This document shows positions 8,721-16,236 of a DNA stretch of 50,336 nucleotides, in pieces (position 1 is the stretch's first letter; each line of letters begins with the position of its first letter). This stretch comes from CAZIWX01 sp964543125 (lineage in GTDB: Bacteria > Fidelibacterota > UBA8477). The position numbers and the translations under genes are program-made. The notes under the pieces were generated by a model, which was not told where the DNA came from, did no database searches, and saw nothing but the letters and a program-made list of their open reading frames with translations. The stretch is taken from contig CAZIWX010000004.1 in NCBI GenBank assembly GCA_964543125.1, positions 1 through 50,336 on the forward strand, read 5' to 3'.

Positions 8721-8969
8721 ATGCTGGCTACCGCTTTGGCGGGGAACCAGGTGAGTCTGGAATTGCGGCGATTCATCCAGCGGTTGGTTCCGGTTGGGGC
8801 GGTTTTGTTAGCGGTGTTATTTATCTTACGAGGATTGTCGTTGGGGAAAGAACACGAGCTGAAAACACAAGAACCGAAACCACAGATTACTCAGATTAAA
8901 AGAAAAAACCTCTCGCTGTCTTGTCCCAAAGGTCACGCCGGACTCCTTTGGAGGATCCTTCAGGGCTGA
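8721..8969 (+). pseudogene. C-terminal fragment of a TauE/SafE (UreH-like) membrane protein
   Basis: Residues 1-45 read MLATALAGNQVSLELRRFIQ, then a hydrophobic helix ending LFILRGLSLG. That is the characteristic last transmembrane helix of sulfite-exporter/UreH-like TauE/SafE proteins, which normally end shortly after 'ILRGLxLGIPY'. Here the frame runs instead into repeat DNA (KTQEPKPQITQIKRK, from the ACCACAGATT repeat). All upstream transmembrane helices are missing, replaced by the IS21-like relic. A dead fragment. Confidence 0.6.
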
Positions 8970-8990
8970 GCTGCCAGCCGAGTCGAAATG
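8860..8990. repeat. Copy of the ACCACAGATT-type intergenic repeat
   Basis: Contains AACCACAGATTACTCAGAT followed by a purine-rich stretch, matching the tract at 7545-7570, then CCAAAGGTCACGCCGGACTC. Same type of dispersed non-coding sequence that flanks the integron on both sides. Confidence 0.5.
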
Positions 8991-9081
8991 AAATGATGTA
9001 GAAAAATTGATGGCCAACCGTCTTTCCCAATTACAGGGGAGAACAGAAAAGGGGTTTGGAGCTTTATGTGATTTAACGATT

Positions 9082-9214
9082 GCCTAACGGTCTGCAAATA
9101 ACCAGCTTTGCCAGCAGGAGAAATAGTTGAATGATTTCACAGAACTTCATCCAAAACGTACCAAAAGTTAAAAAAACAACGGCTGGCAAAGTCAGGTTGA
9201 TTTGTTGGTTAGGT
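9082..9214 (-). other. attC recombination site (complete, 133 bp)
   Basis: On the minus strand it begins with R''=ACCTAAC (9208-9214) and ends with R'=GTTAGGC (9082-9088); both fit the RYYYAAC and GTTRRRY consensus. The arms are an imperfect inverted repeat: CTGACTTTGCCAGC on one side, GCTGGCAAAGCTGG on the other. The site starts 6 bases after the stop of the hydrolase gene, as expected for a cassette. Confidence 0.85.
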
Positions 9215-10066
9215 TGTCTCTTACTTTTTATTATTTAACCATTTAAGAATAAGTTTTAAAATATTTTTATCTACGGTATGTCCACCATCAAATGTATGAA
9301 ATGTTACTTCGTACCCATATTTTTTAAGAATATCTCTCGATTTGATTCCGAGTTCAACTGGAGTGAATTTGTCCTTCTCTCCATTAGAAATGAATACTCT
9401 CAAGTGCTTACCAGCTTTTATATATTTTTCTGGTAACCAGTTGGTTTGAAGAGTGTCTGAAGATGGTGACCAAAGTTTTTCTAATAAACCAGGACCTGAT
9501 AAACATATTAGTCCATCGATAAGATTATGGTTTTTTATTCCTGCTCTATAAGTAAATATTGTACCTTGAGAAAAGCCCAATAAATAAACTTCACTCACAT
9601 GATACTGTTTAGTTATATCCTTTATTAAATCAGCAATGTAATGTTCTGTCAAAACCGCAGCCCGTTCTATTAACTTTTCATCACTAGTTGGCCATAATGA
9701 CCATTCATATCCAAATTCTCCATTCATTAACCAAGCATATGGCGCTTGAGGTACAGCATAAATAAATTCTGGTTGCCCAATTTCTTCCCAAATAGTAGCA
9801 AACTTGTTAGGAGATTCATTTCCCCCATGAAGCCCAACAATAAGAAGATATTTTTTATTTGGATTATATTTTTGGGGAAATTTAATTATGCACTTGAAAA
9901 GGGCTGAACTCTGAAAGTAAATTGTTTTAAAAGTATCTTTTGTATGAGTCTGGGTAGTTGAATTTTGGCTATGTAAGACTGAAATATTTAGAAAAAGAAG
10001 AATAAATAGAACAATAATTATTTTTGAATTGTACATTTCCTCTCCTTAAATTTATTATCAACCTAA
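9088..10066 (-). mobile_element. Integron gene cassette (979 bp)
   Basis: Bounded by two GTTAG core sites in the same orientation (cut points near 10066/10067 and 9087/9088). It contains one ORF with its own ribosome-binding site and the 133-bp attC. Its AT-rich composition contrasts with the surrounding chromosome. Confidence 0.8.
9221..10036 (-). CDS. Exported alpha/beta-hydrolase, integron cassette gene
   Basis: 271 residues. An N-terminal signal peptide (hydrophobic run about residues 5-20, then LHSQNS) predicts export. The body is an alpha/beta-hydrolase of the carboxylesterase/phospholipase (Abhydrolase_2-like) group: GLHGGNE oxyanion loop, nucleophile Ser in GFSQG, acid Asp in NGEKDKFTP, His in DGGHTVD. 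Ester or acyl substrates are likely; the specific one is unknown. Start ATG at 10036 is set by AAGGAG 5 bases upstream. It reads in the same direction as intI and is followed by attC at once. Strikingly AT-rich, consistent with acquisition as a cassette. Confidence 0.82.
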   Translation of the reverse strand: MYNSKIIIVLFILLFLNISVLHSQNSTTQTHTKDTFKTIYFQSSALFKCIIKFPQKYNPNKKYLLIVGLHGGNESPNKFATIWEEIGQPEFIYAVPQAPYAWLMNGEFGYEWSLWPTSDEKLIERAAVLTEHYIADLIKDITKQYHVSEVYLLGFSQGTIFTYRAGIKNHNLIDGLICLSGPGLLEKLWSPSSDTLQTNWLPEKYIKAGKHLRVFISNGEKDKFTPVELGIKSRDILKKYGYEVTFHTFDGGHTVDKNILKLILKWLNNKK

Positions 10067-10200
10067 CATTGTTTATACAATTTCTTCATAACACCCATAG
10101 CCACCAGCAGCGCTGTATAACACCCCTTACTATAATTCAGCATATCTTCTGTAATTACAGTCATCTATACCACGAATCATCTTTGTGCCGGGGTGTTATA
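10063..10200 (-). other. attI-like site at the 3' side of intI
   Basis: The cassette boundary GTTAGGT (minus strand, 10061-10067) is preceded by 28 bases with no R'' partner, so it is attI-like and not an attC. Two direct repeats, CATAACACCC (10087-10096) and TATAACACCCC (10116-10126), and an inverted copy GGGGTGTTATA (10190-10200) could be integrase-binding repeats. The last overlaps the end of intI. Bases 10063-10095 recur at 44067-44099 on the plus strand with one mismatch. Confidence 0.6.
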
Positions 10201-11237
10201 TGGTTTCTGCATAAAACACCAGGTTTGCACCATAACAATTTGTCCATTGGGCTTTTAACACCAGTACCGCCCCGGTTCAGAACATGGGTGTAAATCATGG
10301 TCGTTTTAATATCCTTGTGTCCCAGTAATTCTTGAATCGTCCGTATATCATATCCAGCCTCAAGTAGATGTGTGGCAAAAGAATGTCGGAAAGTATGACA
10401 GGTAGCCCGTTTGGTCGGTTGGGCTTTTCGCACGGCATCGTCTACGGCTCTTTGAATGATGGTTTCATGGATATGATGCCGTCCCTCCTCTCCTGTTTTA
10501 TCATTTCGCCACCGGTTTTCCTGTGGAAATACCCACTGCCAGCGCCATTCTCTTGGCGCATTGGGGTATTTACGATCCAAAGCGCCGGGTAATTCTACGT
10601 AACCCCAGCCTTCCGCCATATCTTTTTGGTGAATGGCTTTAACATCCACCAGGTGGGCTTGAAGTGACTGTTTGAGTACTGCCGGCAACATGGTTCGACG
10701 GTCCTTTCCACCTTTTCCATCACGGACATAAATTTCATTTCGCGAAAAATCAACATCCTGCACTCTTAACTGTAGACACTCCATCAGGCGCAATCCGCCG
10801 CCATACATGATTGATGCCATTAACCATTTATCTCCTGATAAATAGGTCAAAACGGATTTTATTTCATCCCGGGTCATAACAACCGGTAAACACTTGGGCT
10901 TACGAGCCCTTACCACATTCCCTAAATCACCAACATCACGATTGATGACATGCCGGTAAAGGAACAGTAAAGCAGCCAATGCCTGGTTTTGGGTGGAAGA
11001 ACTGACTTTTTCTTCCAAGGCCAGATGTGAAAGGAAAGCGTTTATTTCCGGCTCACCCATCTCCGCCGGATGGCGCACATGGTGAAAATAGATATAGTGT
11101 TTCATCCAGTTGCGGTAGGCTTGTTCGGTTCGCCGGCTATAATGACGACTACGCATCGCAGCAACAACCAAATCCATAAGTTTAGGTTTTGCGCCAGCGG
11201 CCTTTTCCGTCATGGGATTTAAGGTGTCTGTTTCCAT
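10161..11237 (-). CDS. intI: Integron integrase, reverse-orientation type
   Basis: Tyrosine recombinase that joins attI and attC sites. About 358 residues from the ATG at 11237. An N-terminal SAM-like core-binding domain (SRRTEQAYRNWMKHYIYFHH) precedes the catalytic domain: Arg in GGGLRLMECLQLRVQDVDF, HTFRHSFATHLL, LGHKDIKTTMIYTHVL (His and catalytic Tyr). The insertion diagnostic of IntI over XerC/D is present: ELPGALDRKYPNAPREWRW and WVFP. It reads in the same direction as the cassette and the cassette lies at its 3' end, opposite to class 1 integrons and like the reverse integrases described in Treponema and some Planctomycetes/Chlorobi. Start is ambiguous (11213 possible); no strong ribosome-binding site. 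Confidence 0.9.
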   Translation of the reverse strand: METDTLNPMTEKAAGAKPKLMDLVVAAMRSRHYSRRTEQAYRNWMKHYIYFHHVRHPAEMGEPEINAFLSHLALEEKVSSSTQNQALAALLFLYRHVINRDVGDLGNVVRARKPKCLPVVMTRDEIKSVLTYLSGDKWLMASIMYGGGLRLMECLQLRVQDVDFSRNEIYVRDGKGGKDRRTMLPAVLKQSLQAHLVDVKAIHQKDMAEGWGYVELPGALDRKYPNAPREWRWQWVFPQENRWRNDKTGEEGRHHIHETIIQRAVDDAVRKAQPTKRATCHTFRHSFATHLLEAGYDIRTIQELLGHKDIKTTMIYTHVLNRGGTGVKSPMDKLLWCKPGVLCRNHITPRHKDDSWYR

Positions 11238-11334
11238 TTTTCGAAATTTCAATCGTGTTAGACGGCCAGAATTTAGCCCTTCAGGATATTTATACAAGAA
11301 TAATTCAGGGTTTCCAGGTCTCGTGCTCGTGCTC

Positions 11335-11489
11335 GATGGTTTTTCAAAATAACCAACCCACCGCCCCGGCGGAGTCTACGGCCACCCCTCCGAGGGGAAT
11401 TGATTTGTTTAAGCTTGAGCTACGAATCCGTAAAATCTGCCCTTCGACGATGCTCAGGGAGACAGATTTTACTTTTGGTTTCGTATAAA
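11335..11489. repeat. Complex intergenic repeat, copy 1
   Basis: Preceded by CTCGTG hexamers at 11320-11334. It includes CCACCGCCCCGGCGGAGTCT and a perfect 10-bp stem, GTAAAATCTG (11430-11439) with CAGATTTTAC (11463-11472), around a CCCTTCGACGATGCTCAGGG loop. Confidence 0.85.
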
Positions 11490-11566
11490 ATCTTCGTGTC
11501 GCTCCGTGTGTCCTTCGTGGTACACTGGTTTTCGGTATTCTCGTACTCGTGCTCGTAATCGTACGC

Positions 11567-11720
11567 GATGGTTTTTTAAAATAACCAACCCACCGCCCCG
11601 GCGGAGCCTACGGCGAGTCCTCCAGGGGGAATTGATTTGTTTAAGCTTGAGCTGCGAATCCGTAAAATCTGCCCTTCGACGATGCTCAGGGAGACAGATT
11701 TTACTTTTGGTTTCGTATAA
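11567..11720. repeat. Complex intergenic repeat, copy 2
   Basis: Direct copy of 11335-11489 with few changes, again preceded by CTCGTA/CTCGTG hexamers (11540-11566). Stem GTAAAATCTG 11662-11671 with CAGATTTTAC 11695-11704. Confidence 0.85.
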
Positions 11721-11724
11721 ACTT

Positions 11725-11823
11725 CGAGGGGAATTGATTTGTTTAAGCTTGAGCTACGAATCCGTAAAATCTGCCCTTCGACGATGCTCAGGGAGACAGA
11801 TTTTACTTTTGGTTTCGTATAAA
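11725..11823. repeat. Complex intergenic repeat, partial copy 3
   Basis: Direct copy of the right two-thirds of the unit, beginning at CGAGGGGAATTGATTTG. Stem GTAAAATCTG 11764-11773 with CAGATTTTAC 11797-11806. The sequence up to the helicase start at 11927 holds no gene. Confidence 0.85.
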
Positions 11824-11926
11824 AACTTCGTGTTGCTCTGTGTTCCTTCCCGGTTTATCCATGAGATCCGTGTTTTATTGGCTCTTTCTTCTTAATCTTG
11901 CTCCGTTCCCGGTTTACCTTTGCCCA

Positions 11927-14035
11927 ATGAAAAACTACGCCCTCAACCCGTCCCTGCCGGATGGTGAGCCCCGCCAACCTAAAATCAATTACACGGAAGC
12001 CCTGAACGAGCAACAGTGGTCGGCGGTACAGCAGATCGACGGGCCGCACCTGGTGATTGCCGGCGCCGGAACCGGGAAAACCCGGACGCTGGTTTACCGG
12101 GTGGCCTATCTGGTTGAACAAGGCGTTGATCCCGAGTCCATTTTACTCCTGACCTTCACGCGCAAAGCAGCCCGGGAAATGCTCCACCGGGCGGCATCAC
12201 TCCTGGACAACCGCTGCCAGCGCATTCAGGGCGGGACATTTCACTCCTTTGCCAACACGATTCTGCGCCGGTACGCCGGACACCTCGGCTACTCCAATAA
12301 TTTCACTATCATTGACCGGAGTGACGCCGAAGACATTGTAAATATGCTCCGGGCCGGGTTGCATCTGGATAAAAAGCAGCGCCGTTTTCCCAGGAAACGC
12401 ACGTTGGTGGAAATCATATCCAAGGCGATTAACACCAACCGGCCCATCCTGGAAGTGTTAGCCGATGATTACCCCCATTTCCTGGATGACGAACCGGAAA
12501 TCATGAAACTGACTGAACGCTACGATCAGTATAAACGCACCAAGGGGCTGATGGATTATGATGATTTACTAGTGAATTTGCGCCGGCTGTTGCAGGAGCA
12601 TGATACTGTTCGGCGGAAACTGTCGCGCCAGTTCCGCTACCTTCTGGTAGATGAGTACCAGGACACCAATCTGCTCCAGGCCATGATCGCCGCGTTGCTG
12701 GCTTCCGAACACGCCAATCTCATGGTAGTGGGTGACGATTCTCAGAGCATCTATGCTTTTCGGGGCGCTCAGTTCAAAAACATCATGGGTTTCCCAAAAA
12801 TATTTCCCAACACCAAAGTCACTACCCTGGAGCAAAATTACCGTTCCACCCAGCCAATCCTGAACTTTACCAACGCCATTATCGCCAGCGCGAAGGAGAA
12901 GTATTCCAAGAACCTTTTTTCCGAGATTACCGGTGAGCAGAAGCCGGTCTTTTTGCAAGCGTTGAATGAACGCGAACAGTCCCGGTTTATCTGTCAGCGG
13001 GTTCTGGAACTACGGGAGGAGGGCGTTCCACTGGATGATATTTCTGTCCTTTTTCGTTCGGGGTGGCATTCCACGGAACTGGAAATCGAGTTGAACTCGT
13101 GTAACATTCCCTTCGTAAAATATGGCGGCCTGAAATTCACCGAGACCGCGCATGTGAAGGATGTAACGGCCTTACTACGCGTTTTCTTCAATCCTTTTGA
13201 TGCCATTGCCTGGTACCGTTCGCTGCTGTTATTGGAAGGTGTGGGTCCGGCCACGGCGCGGGAAATTATCAACCAGGTGGTGGAAGCGCAAAAAGGTCCT
13301 GAAATTCTGGCCGGGCCGGAATGGAGTAAACGTAAGATCGGTGGTGAGTTGACCCGCTTGCAGCTGTTAATTACCGAAAGCACGGCCAATGAGTTCACGC
13401 CCGCCGAAGAGACCAAACGCGTGCTGGATTACTATCTGCCCCTTTTGAAAAAGATTTACGATGACTACCCCAAACGCACCCATGACCTGGAAGCATTGGT
13501 AAAAATTGCCGAGCGCTACCAGAATTTGGAAGCCTTCCTCACCGACCTGACACTGGAACCACCGGAAAATTCCCAGGTCGACACCACCGCCACGGGTAAG
13601 GATGAAGAAAAATTGATTTTATCCACGATTCATTCCGCCAAAGGTCTGGAGTGGCACACGGTGTTTTTGATCAATTTGGTGGACGGCTTCTTACCATCAA
13701 CTCAAGCGTTGCAACGCGAGGAAGATATCGAGGAGGAACGGCGGTTGTTTTATGTGGCCACCACCCGCGCCAAACAACAACTCTATCTTATGACGCCGGA
13801 ACTGGAGCGCGGGAGTGGATTGTCCTATTTCGACCAGCATACGGTTTTTTCCCTGCCCTCCCGTTTTATTCAGGATATCGAAAATTTTAACAGTCTCACC
13901 GAACAGTGGACCATTACTTTGAAGCCGGCAGCCCCGGAACCCACCCCGGCACAGTCTGACGCAGGTACCGCGGACGATGGCAACTCGAATTTTCTGAAAA
14001 ATATTAATGACTATTTTGATGAACATAAGAATTAA
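11927..14035 (+). CDS. UvrD/Rep/PcrA-type superfamily 1 DNA helicase
   Basis: About 702 residues; 3'-5' DNA-unwinding ATPase for repair or replication restart. Motifs in order: Q-motif LNEQQWSAVQ, Walker A AGAGTGKTRTL, Ia LLTFTRKAAREM, GTFHSFA, Walker B LLVDEYQDTN, III GDDSQSIYAFRGA, IV EQNYRST, V LSTIHSAKGLEWHTVF, VI EERRLFYVATTRAK. The C-terminal tail (about 40 residues) is Pro/Ala/Asp-rich. The ATG at 11927 gives MKNYALNPSLPDGE. The open frame extends upstream into repeat DNA without support, and no clear ribosome-binding site is seen, so the start is provisional. Not RecB or AddA: no nuclease domain. Confidence 0.93.
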   Translation: MKNYALNPSLPDGEPRQPKINYTEALNEQQWSAVQQIDGPHLVIAGAGTGKTRTLVYRVAYLVEQGVDPESILLLTFTRKAAREMLHRAASLLDNRCQRIQGGTFHSFANTILRRYAGHLGYSNNFTIIDRSDAEDIVNMLRAGLHLDKKQRRFPRKRTLVEIISKAINTNRPILEVLADDYPHFLDDEPEIMKLTERYDQYKRTKGLMDYDDLLVNLRRLLQEHDTVRRKLSRQFRYLLVDEYQDTNLLQAMIAALLASEHANLMVVGDDSQSIYAFRGAQFKNIMGFPKIFPNTKVTTLEQNYRSTQPILNFTNAIIASAKEKYSKNLFSEITGEQKPVFLQALNEREQSRFICQRVLELREEGVPLDDISVLFRSGWHSTELEIELNSCNIPFVKYGGLKFTETAHVKDVTALLRVFFNPFDAIAWYRSLLLLEGVGPATAREIINQVVEAQKGPEILAGPEWSKRKIGGELTRLQLLITESTANEFTPAEETKRVLDYYLPLLKKIYDDYPKRTHDLEALVKIAERYQNLEAFLTDLTLEPPENSQVDTTATGKDEEKLILSTIHSAKGLEWHTVFLINLVDGFLPSTQALQREEDIEEERRLFYVATTRAKQQLYLMTPELERGSGLSYFDQHTVFSLPSRFIQDIENFNSLTEQWTITLKPAAPEPTPAQSDAGTADDGNSNFLKNINDYFDEHKN

Positions 14036-14037
14036 AA

Positions 14038-14069
14038 TTAAGGCCCTGAGTTTCCCATAACGGCCTTAA
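14038..14069 (+). terminator. Hairpin downstream of the helicase gene
   Basis: TTAAGGCC and GGCCTTAA form an 8-bp stem just after the stop codon, without a T tract. It may slow or stop transcription, or simply protect the 3' end. Confidence 0.3.
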
Positions 14070-14156
14070 CGGTTGCGGAAATACTGCGAGAGATTATGCC
14101 TTCCGGTCAATAATGGTGATGTGCAGTCTTCGTAAACGTAATCGTGAAATTGTCCC

Positions 14157-15212
14157 TCAACTCACCGCCGCCTCCAGCATCCGAATCGTCCCTTTATCCG
14201 CATCAATTTCCACCCGGCAACCTTCCGGGATGGTGAACTTATCCGCGATATGCCCGATCATGGCGCCATAATACGCGGGAATTCCCAAAGGCTGGATCAG
14301 GTCGTTGAACACATCCTCCAGGGTGAGCGATCCGTAACCTTCGCCGGGATTGCAATCGGTGCATTTCCCGAACACAAAGCCACTGATCTTGTCCAGAATC
14401 CCCGCCAGCTTGAGCTGCGTCAGCATGCGATCCACCCGATAGATATTTTCACCCACCTCCTCCACAAACAGGATGGTGTCTTTCCAGTCCGGCAGATAAT
14501 CCGAACCCACCATGGCGGTCACGACCGACAAGTTCCCACCTAGGATGCGCCCCTTGGATTGGCCCGGATTGATTGTCAGTATACGGTCTTTGGTTTGAGT
14601 CAGATTGTTACCCCGGTCGTGGGGATTTTCCATGGCCACCATTTTACCGTCAAACAAAATATCCTTCACGAATCGGGTTGAATACCGGTTCCAGGTGGAA
14701 ATACCCACCGGGCCGTGGAAGGTAATCAATCCGGTTTTAGCGTAAATCGCCACCAACAAGCTGGTGATGTCCGAATAACCCATGATGATCTTGGGATTTT
14801 TTTTGATCAAAGCATAATCCAGCAGTGGCAGGATCCGGTTGCAGCCCCAACCGCCACGAACGGCAATGAGAGCCCGCACCTCGGGATCAGCGAAAAAAGT
14901 ATTGATGTCAGCCGCCCGGTGCTCATCGGTTCCCGCCAGATAGCCGTATCGATCCAACAGATGTTTCCCGCGCCTGGTTTTGAGACCCAAGGCAGCCAGG
15001 ATCTCCTCGGTTTGCTGCACATCGTCGGGATGGAAGGTGGCGCCGGCGGGATTAATCAAGCCCACGGTATCACCGCGTTTCAGTCGCGGCGGCTTGATGA
15101 TCTTATTACCGAAGATTCCGGCTTGGATTCGGATCGGCAGCACCAGCGCCAATCCGCTTAATGCACCGGCCCGGAGAAATTTACGCCGGTTCCAGTCATC
15201 CTGATATACCAT
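14157..15212 (-). CDS. LD-carboxypeptidase (peptidase S66), Tat-exported
   Basis: 351 residues. Cleaves the bond between the L- and D-residues of murein tetrapeptides during cell-wall recycling. An N-terminal twin-arginine signal (NRRKFLRAGALSGLALVLP) predicts folded export; most LdcA enzymes are cytoplasmic, so this location is notable. Family motifs are RGGWGCNRILP, nucleophile Ser in MGYSDITSLL, the Glu-bearing EEVGENIYRVDRML and the catalytic His in IGH. Start ATG 15212 is set by AGGAG 6 bases upstream. It lies 22 bases after the transaldolase stop, so the two are probably co-transcribed. Confidence 0.9.
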   Translation of the reverse strand: MVYQDDWNRRKFLRAGALSGLALVLPIRIQAGIFGNKIIKPPRLKRGDTVGLINPAGATFHPDDVQQTEEILAALGLKTRRGKHLLDRYGYLAGTDEHRAADINTFFADPEVRALIAVRGGWGCNRILPLLDYALIKKNPKIIMGYSDITSLLVAIYAKTGLITFHGPVGISTWNRYSTRFVKDILFDGKMVAMENPHDRGNNLTQTKDRILTINPGQSKGRILGGNLSVVTAMVGSDYLPDWKDTILFVEEVGENIYRVDRMLTQLKLAGILDKISGFVFGKCTDCNPGEGYGSLTLEDVFNDLIQPLGIPAYYGAMIGHIADKFTIPEGCRVEIDADKGTIRMLEAAVS

Positions 15213-15234
15213 GCGTCGCTCCTGTTCCAATCGG

Positions 15235-16146
15235 TTAATCCGCAAATGCCTTGGAATCGTTGAGAAAACTTTCCATTCCCAAATCGGTGAGCGGATGATC
15301 AGCCACACCCCCGAGGATTTTGGCCGGAACCGTCAAAATGTCCGCGCCGGCCAAAAGACATTCACTGAGCTGAACGGCATTGCGTAAACTGGCCGCCAGT
15401 ACTTCGGTCCGGATATTGTAATTGGCAAAAAGGGTGGCGATTTCGTGAATCAGCCGCACACCGGCATCTTTTCTTGGTCCCCCGCTGGCCACATACTCTG
15501 AATTGAAAACGCCCTGATTTCCGGCGCTGTTTTTATGGTCTTCCACCCAGTAGAGGGAATTACCTTCCCGGCGCTCGGGCTGGTCGTGTTTATACATGTA
15601 ATCCGCCAACCGCCCCAGGAACGGACTCACATAGGTGGCGCCGGCATTAGCGGCCCAAAAAGCCTGGGTGGAATTGAAAATCAGCGTGGCATTGGTGCGG
15701 ATTCCGCGCTCGTAAAGGACCTTTAAAACTTTCAGGCCGGTGAATGGATCGGCCTTGGGATTCACCGCGGTATAGCCCCCCACGGGAACCTTGATGACCG
15801 AATTGTCACCCAGCGCGGCCAACTCCCGGGCCTGCTTCAACATGGCCGATTGTTCCAGTTCGGTCAATTCCAGACTCACGGGATAGGGCTGCATCATTTT
15901 CATAATATCAATCAGCATGGATTTCGCCTGCTCCCAGGAACTGGCCCCGGCTTTTTTCAAGAGTGACGGATTGGTCGTCACGCCGTTGATAATGCCGCCT
16001 TTTAGGAGCGGCCGGATATCATCAATGACGGCGCTATCGGCAAAAATTCGAGGGGCGTGAGCCGCCGGGTGCGTCTTAGCTTTCGTTGGTTCCAGATTCA
16101 GCCGCCGGTTCAGGATCATGGCGCTGATTTTAGCGGGTGTAAGCAT
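15235..16146 (-). CDS. tal: Transaldolase-family protein
   Basis: 303 residues; (beta/alpha)8 Schiff-base aldolase of the transaldolase/fructose-6-phosphate aldolase family, pentose phosphate pathway. Motifs: FADSAVIDDI, VTTNPSLLKK, the Schiff-base Lys in VIKVPVGGYTAV, TNATLIFNSTQAFWAANAG and YVSPFLGRLADY. Compared with the short FSA form there is an insertion of about 30 residues after the SPFLGR motif and an N-terminal extension of about 30 residues. Start ATG 16146 has AGGAGG 8 bases upstream. First gene of a two-gene operon with the LD-carboxypeptidase. Transaldolase and fructose-6-phosphate aldolase activity cannot be separated from sequence alone. Confidence 0.88.
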   Translation of the reverse strand: MLTPAKISAMILNRRLNLEPTKAKTHPAAHAPRIFADSAVIDDIRPLLKGGIINGVTTNPSLLKKAGASSWEQAKSMLIDIMKMMQPYPVSLELTELEQSAMLKQARELAALGDNSVIKVPVGGYTAVNPKADPFTGLKVLKVLYERGIRTNATLIFNSTQAFWAANAGATYVSPFLGRLADYMYKHDQPERREGNSLYWVEDHKNSAGNQGVFNSEYVASGGPRKDAGVRLIHEIATLFANYNIRTEVLAASLRNAVQLSECLLAGADILTVPAKILGGVADHPLTDLGMESFLNDSKAFAD

Positions 16147-16236
16147 GTTGAGTGCCTCCTAATATTAATGGCGTTTATTGCCGTGTAATATAAGGGTGAG
16201 TGCAAATTGCGTCCCACCGGAATCAGATAATTATTA

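Noticed and set aside
10063..10095. Reading this site as a second attC and not attI
   Set aside because: No RYYYAAC R'' partner or inverted arm was found within a plausible distance on the intI side.
14807..14905. Idea that the S66 peptidase lacks its nucleophile because RGGWGCNR has no Ser
   Set aside because: The catalytic Ser of this family lies in the downstream GYSD motif (E. coli LdcA Ser106 in GHSD), which is intact here.
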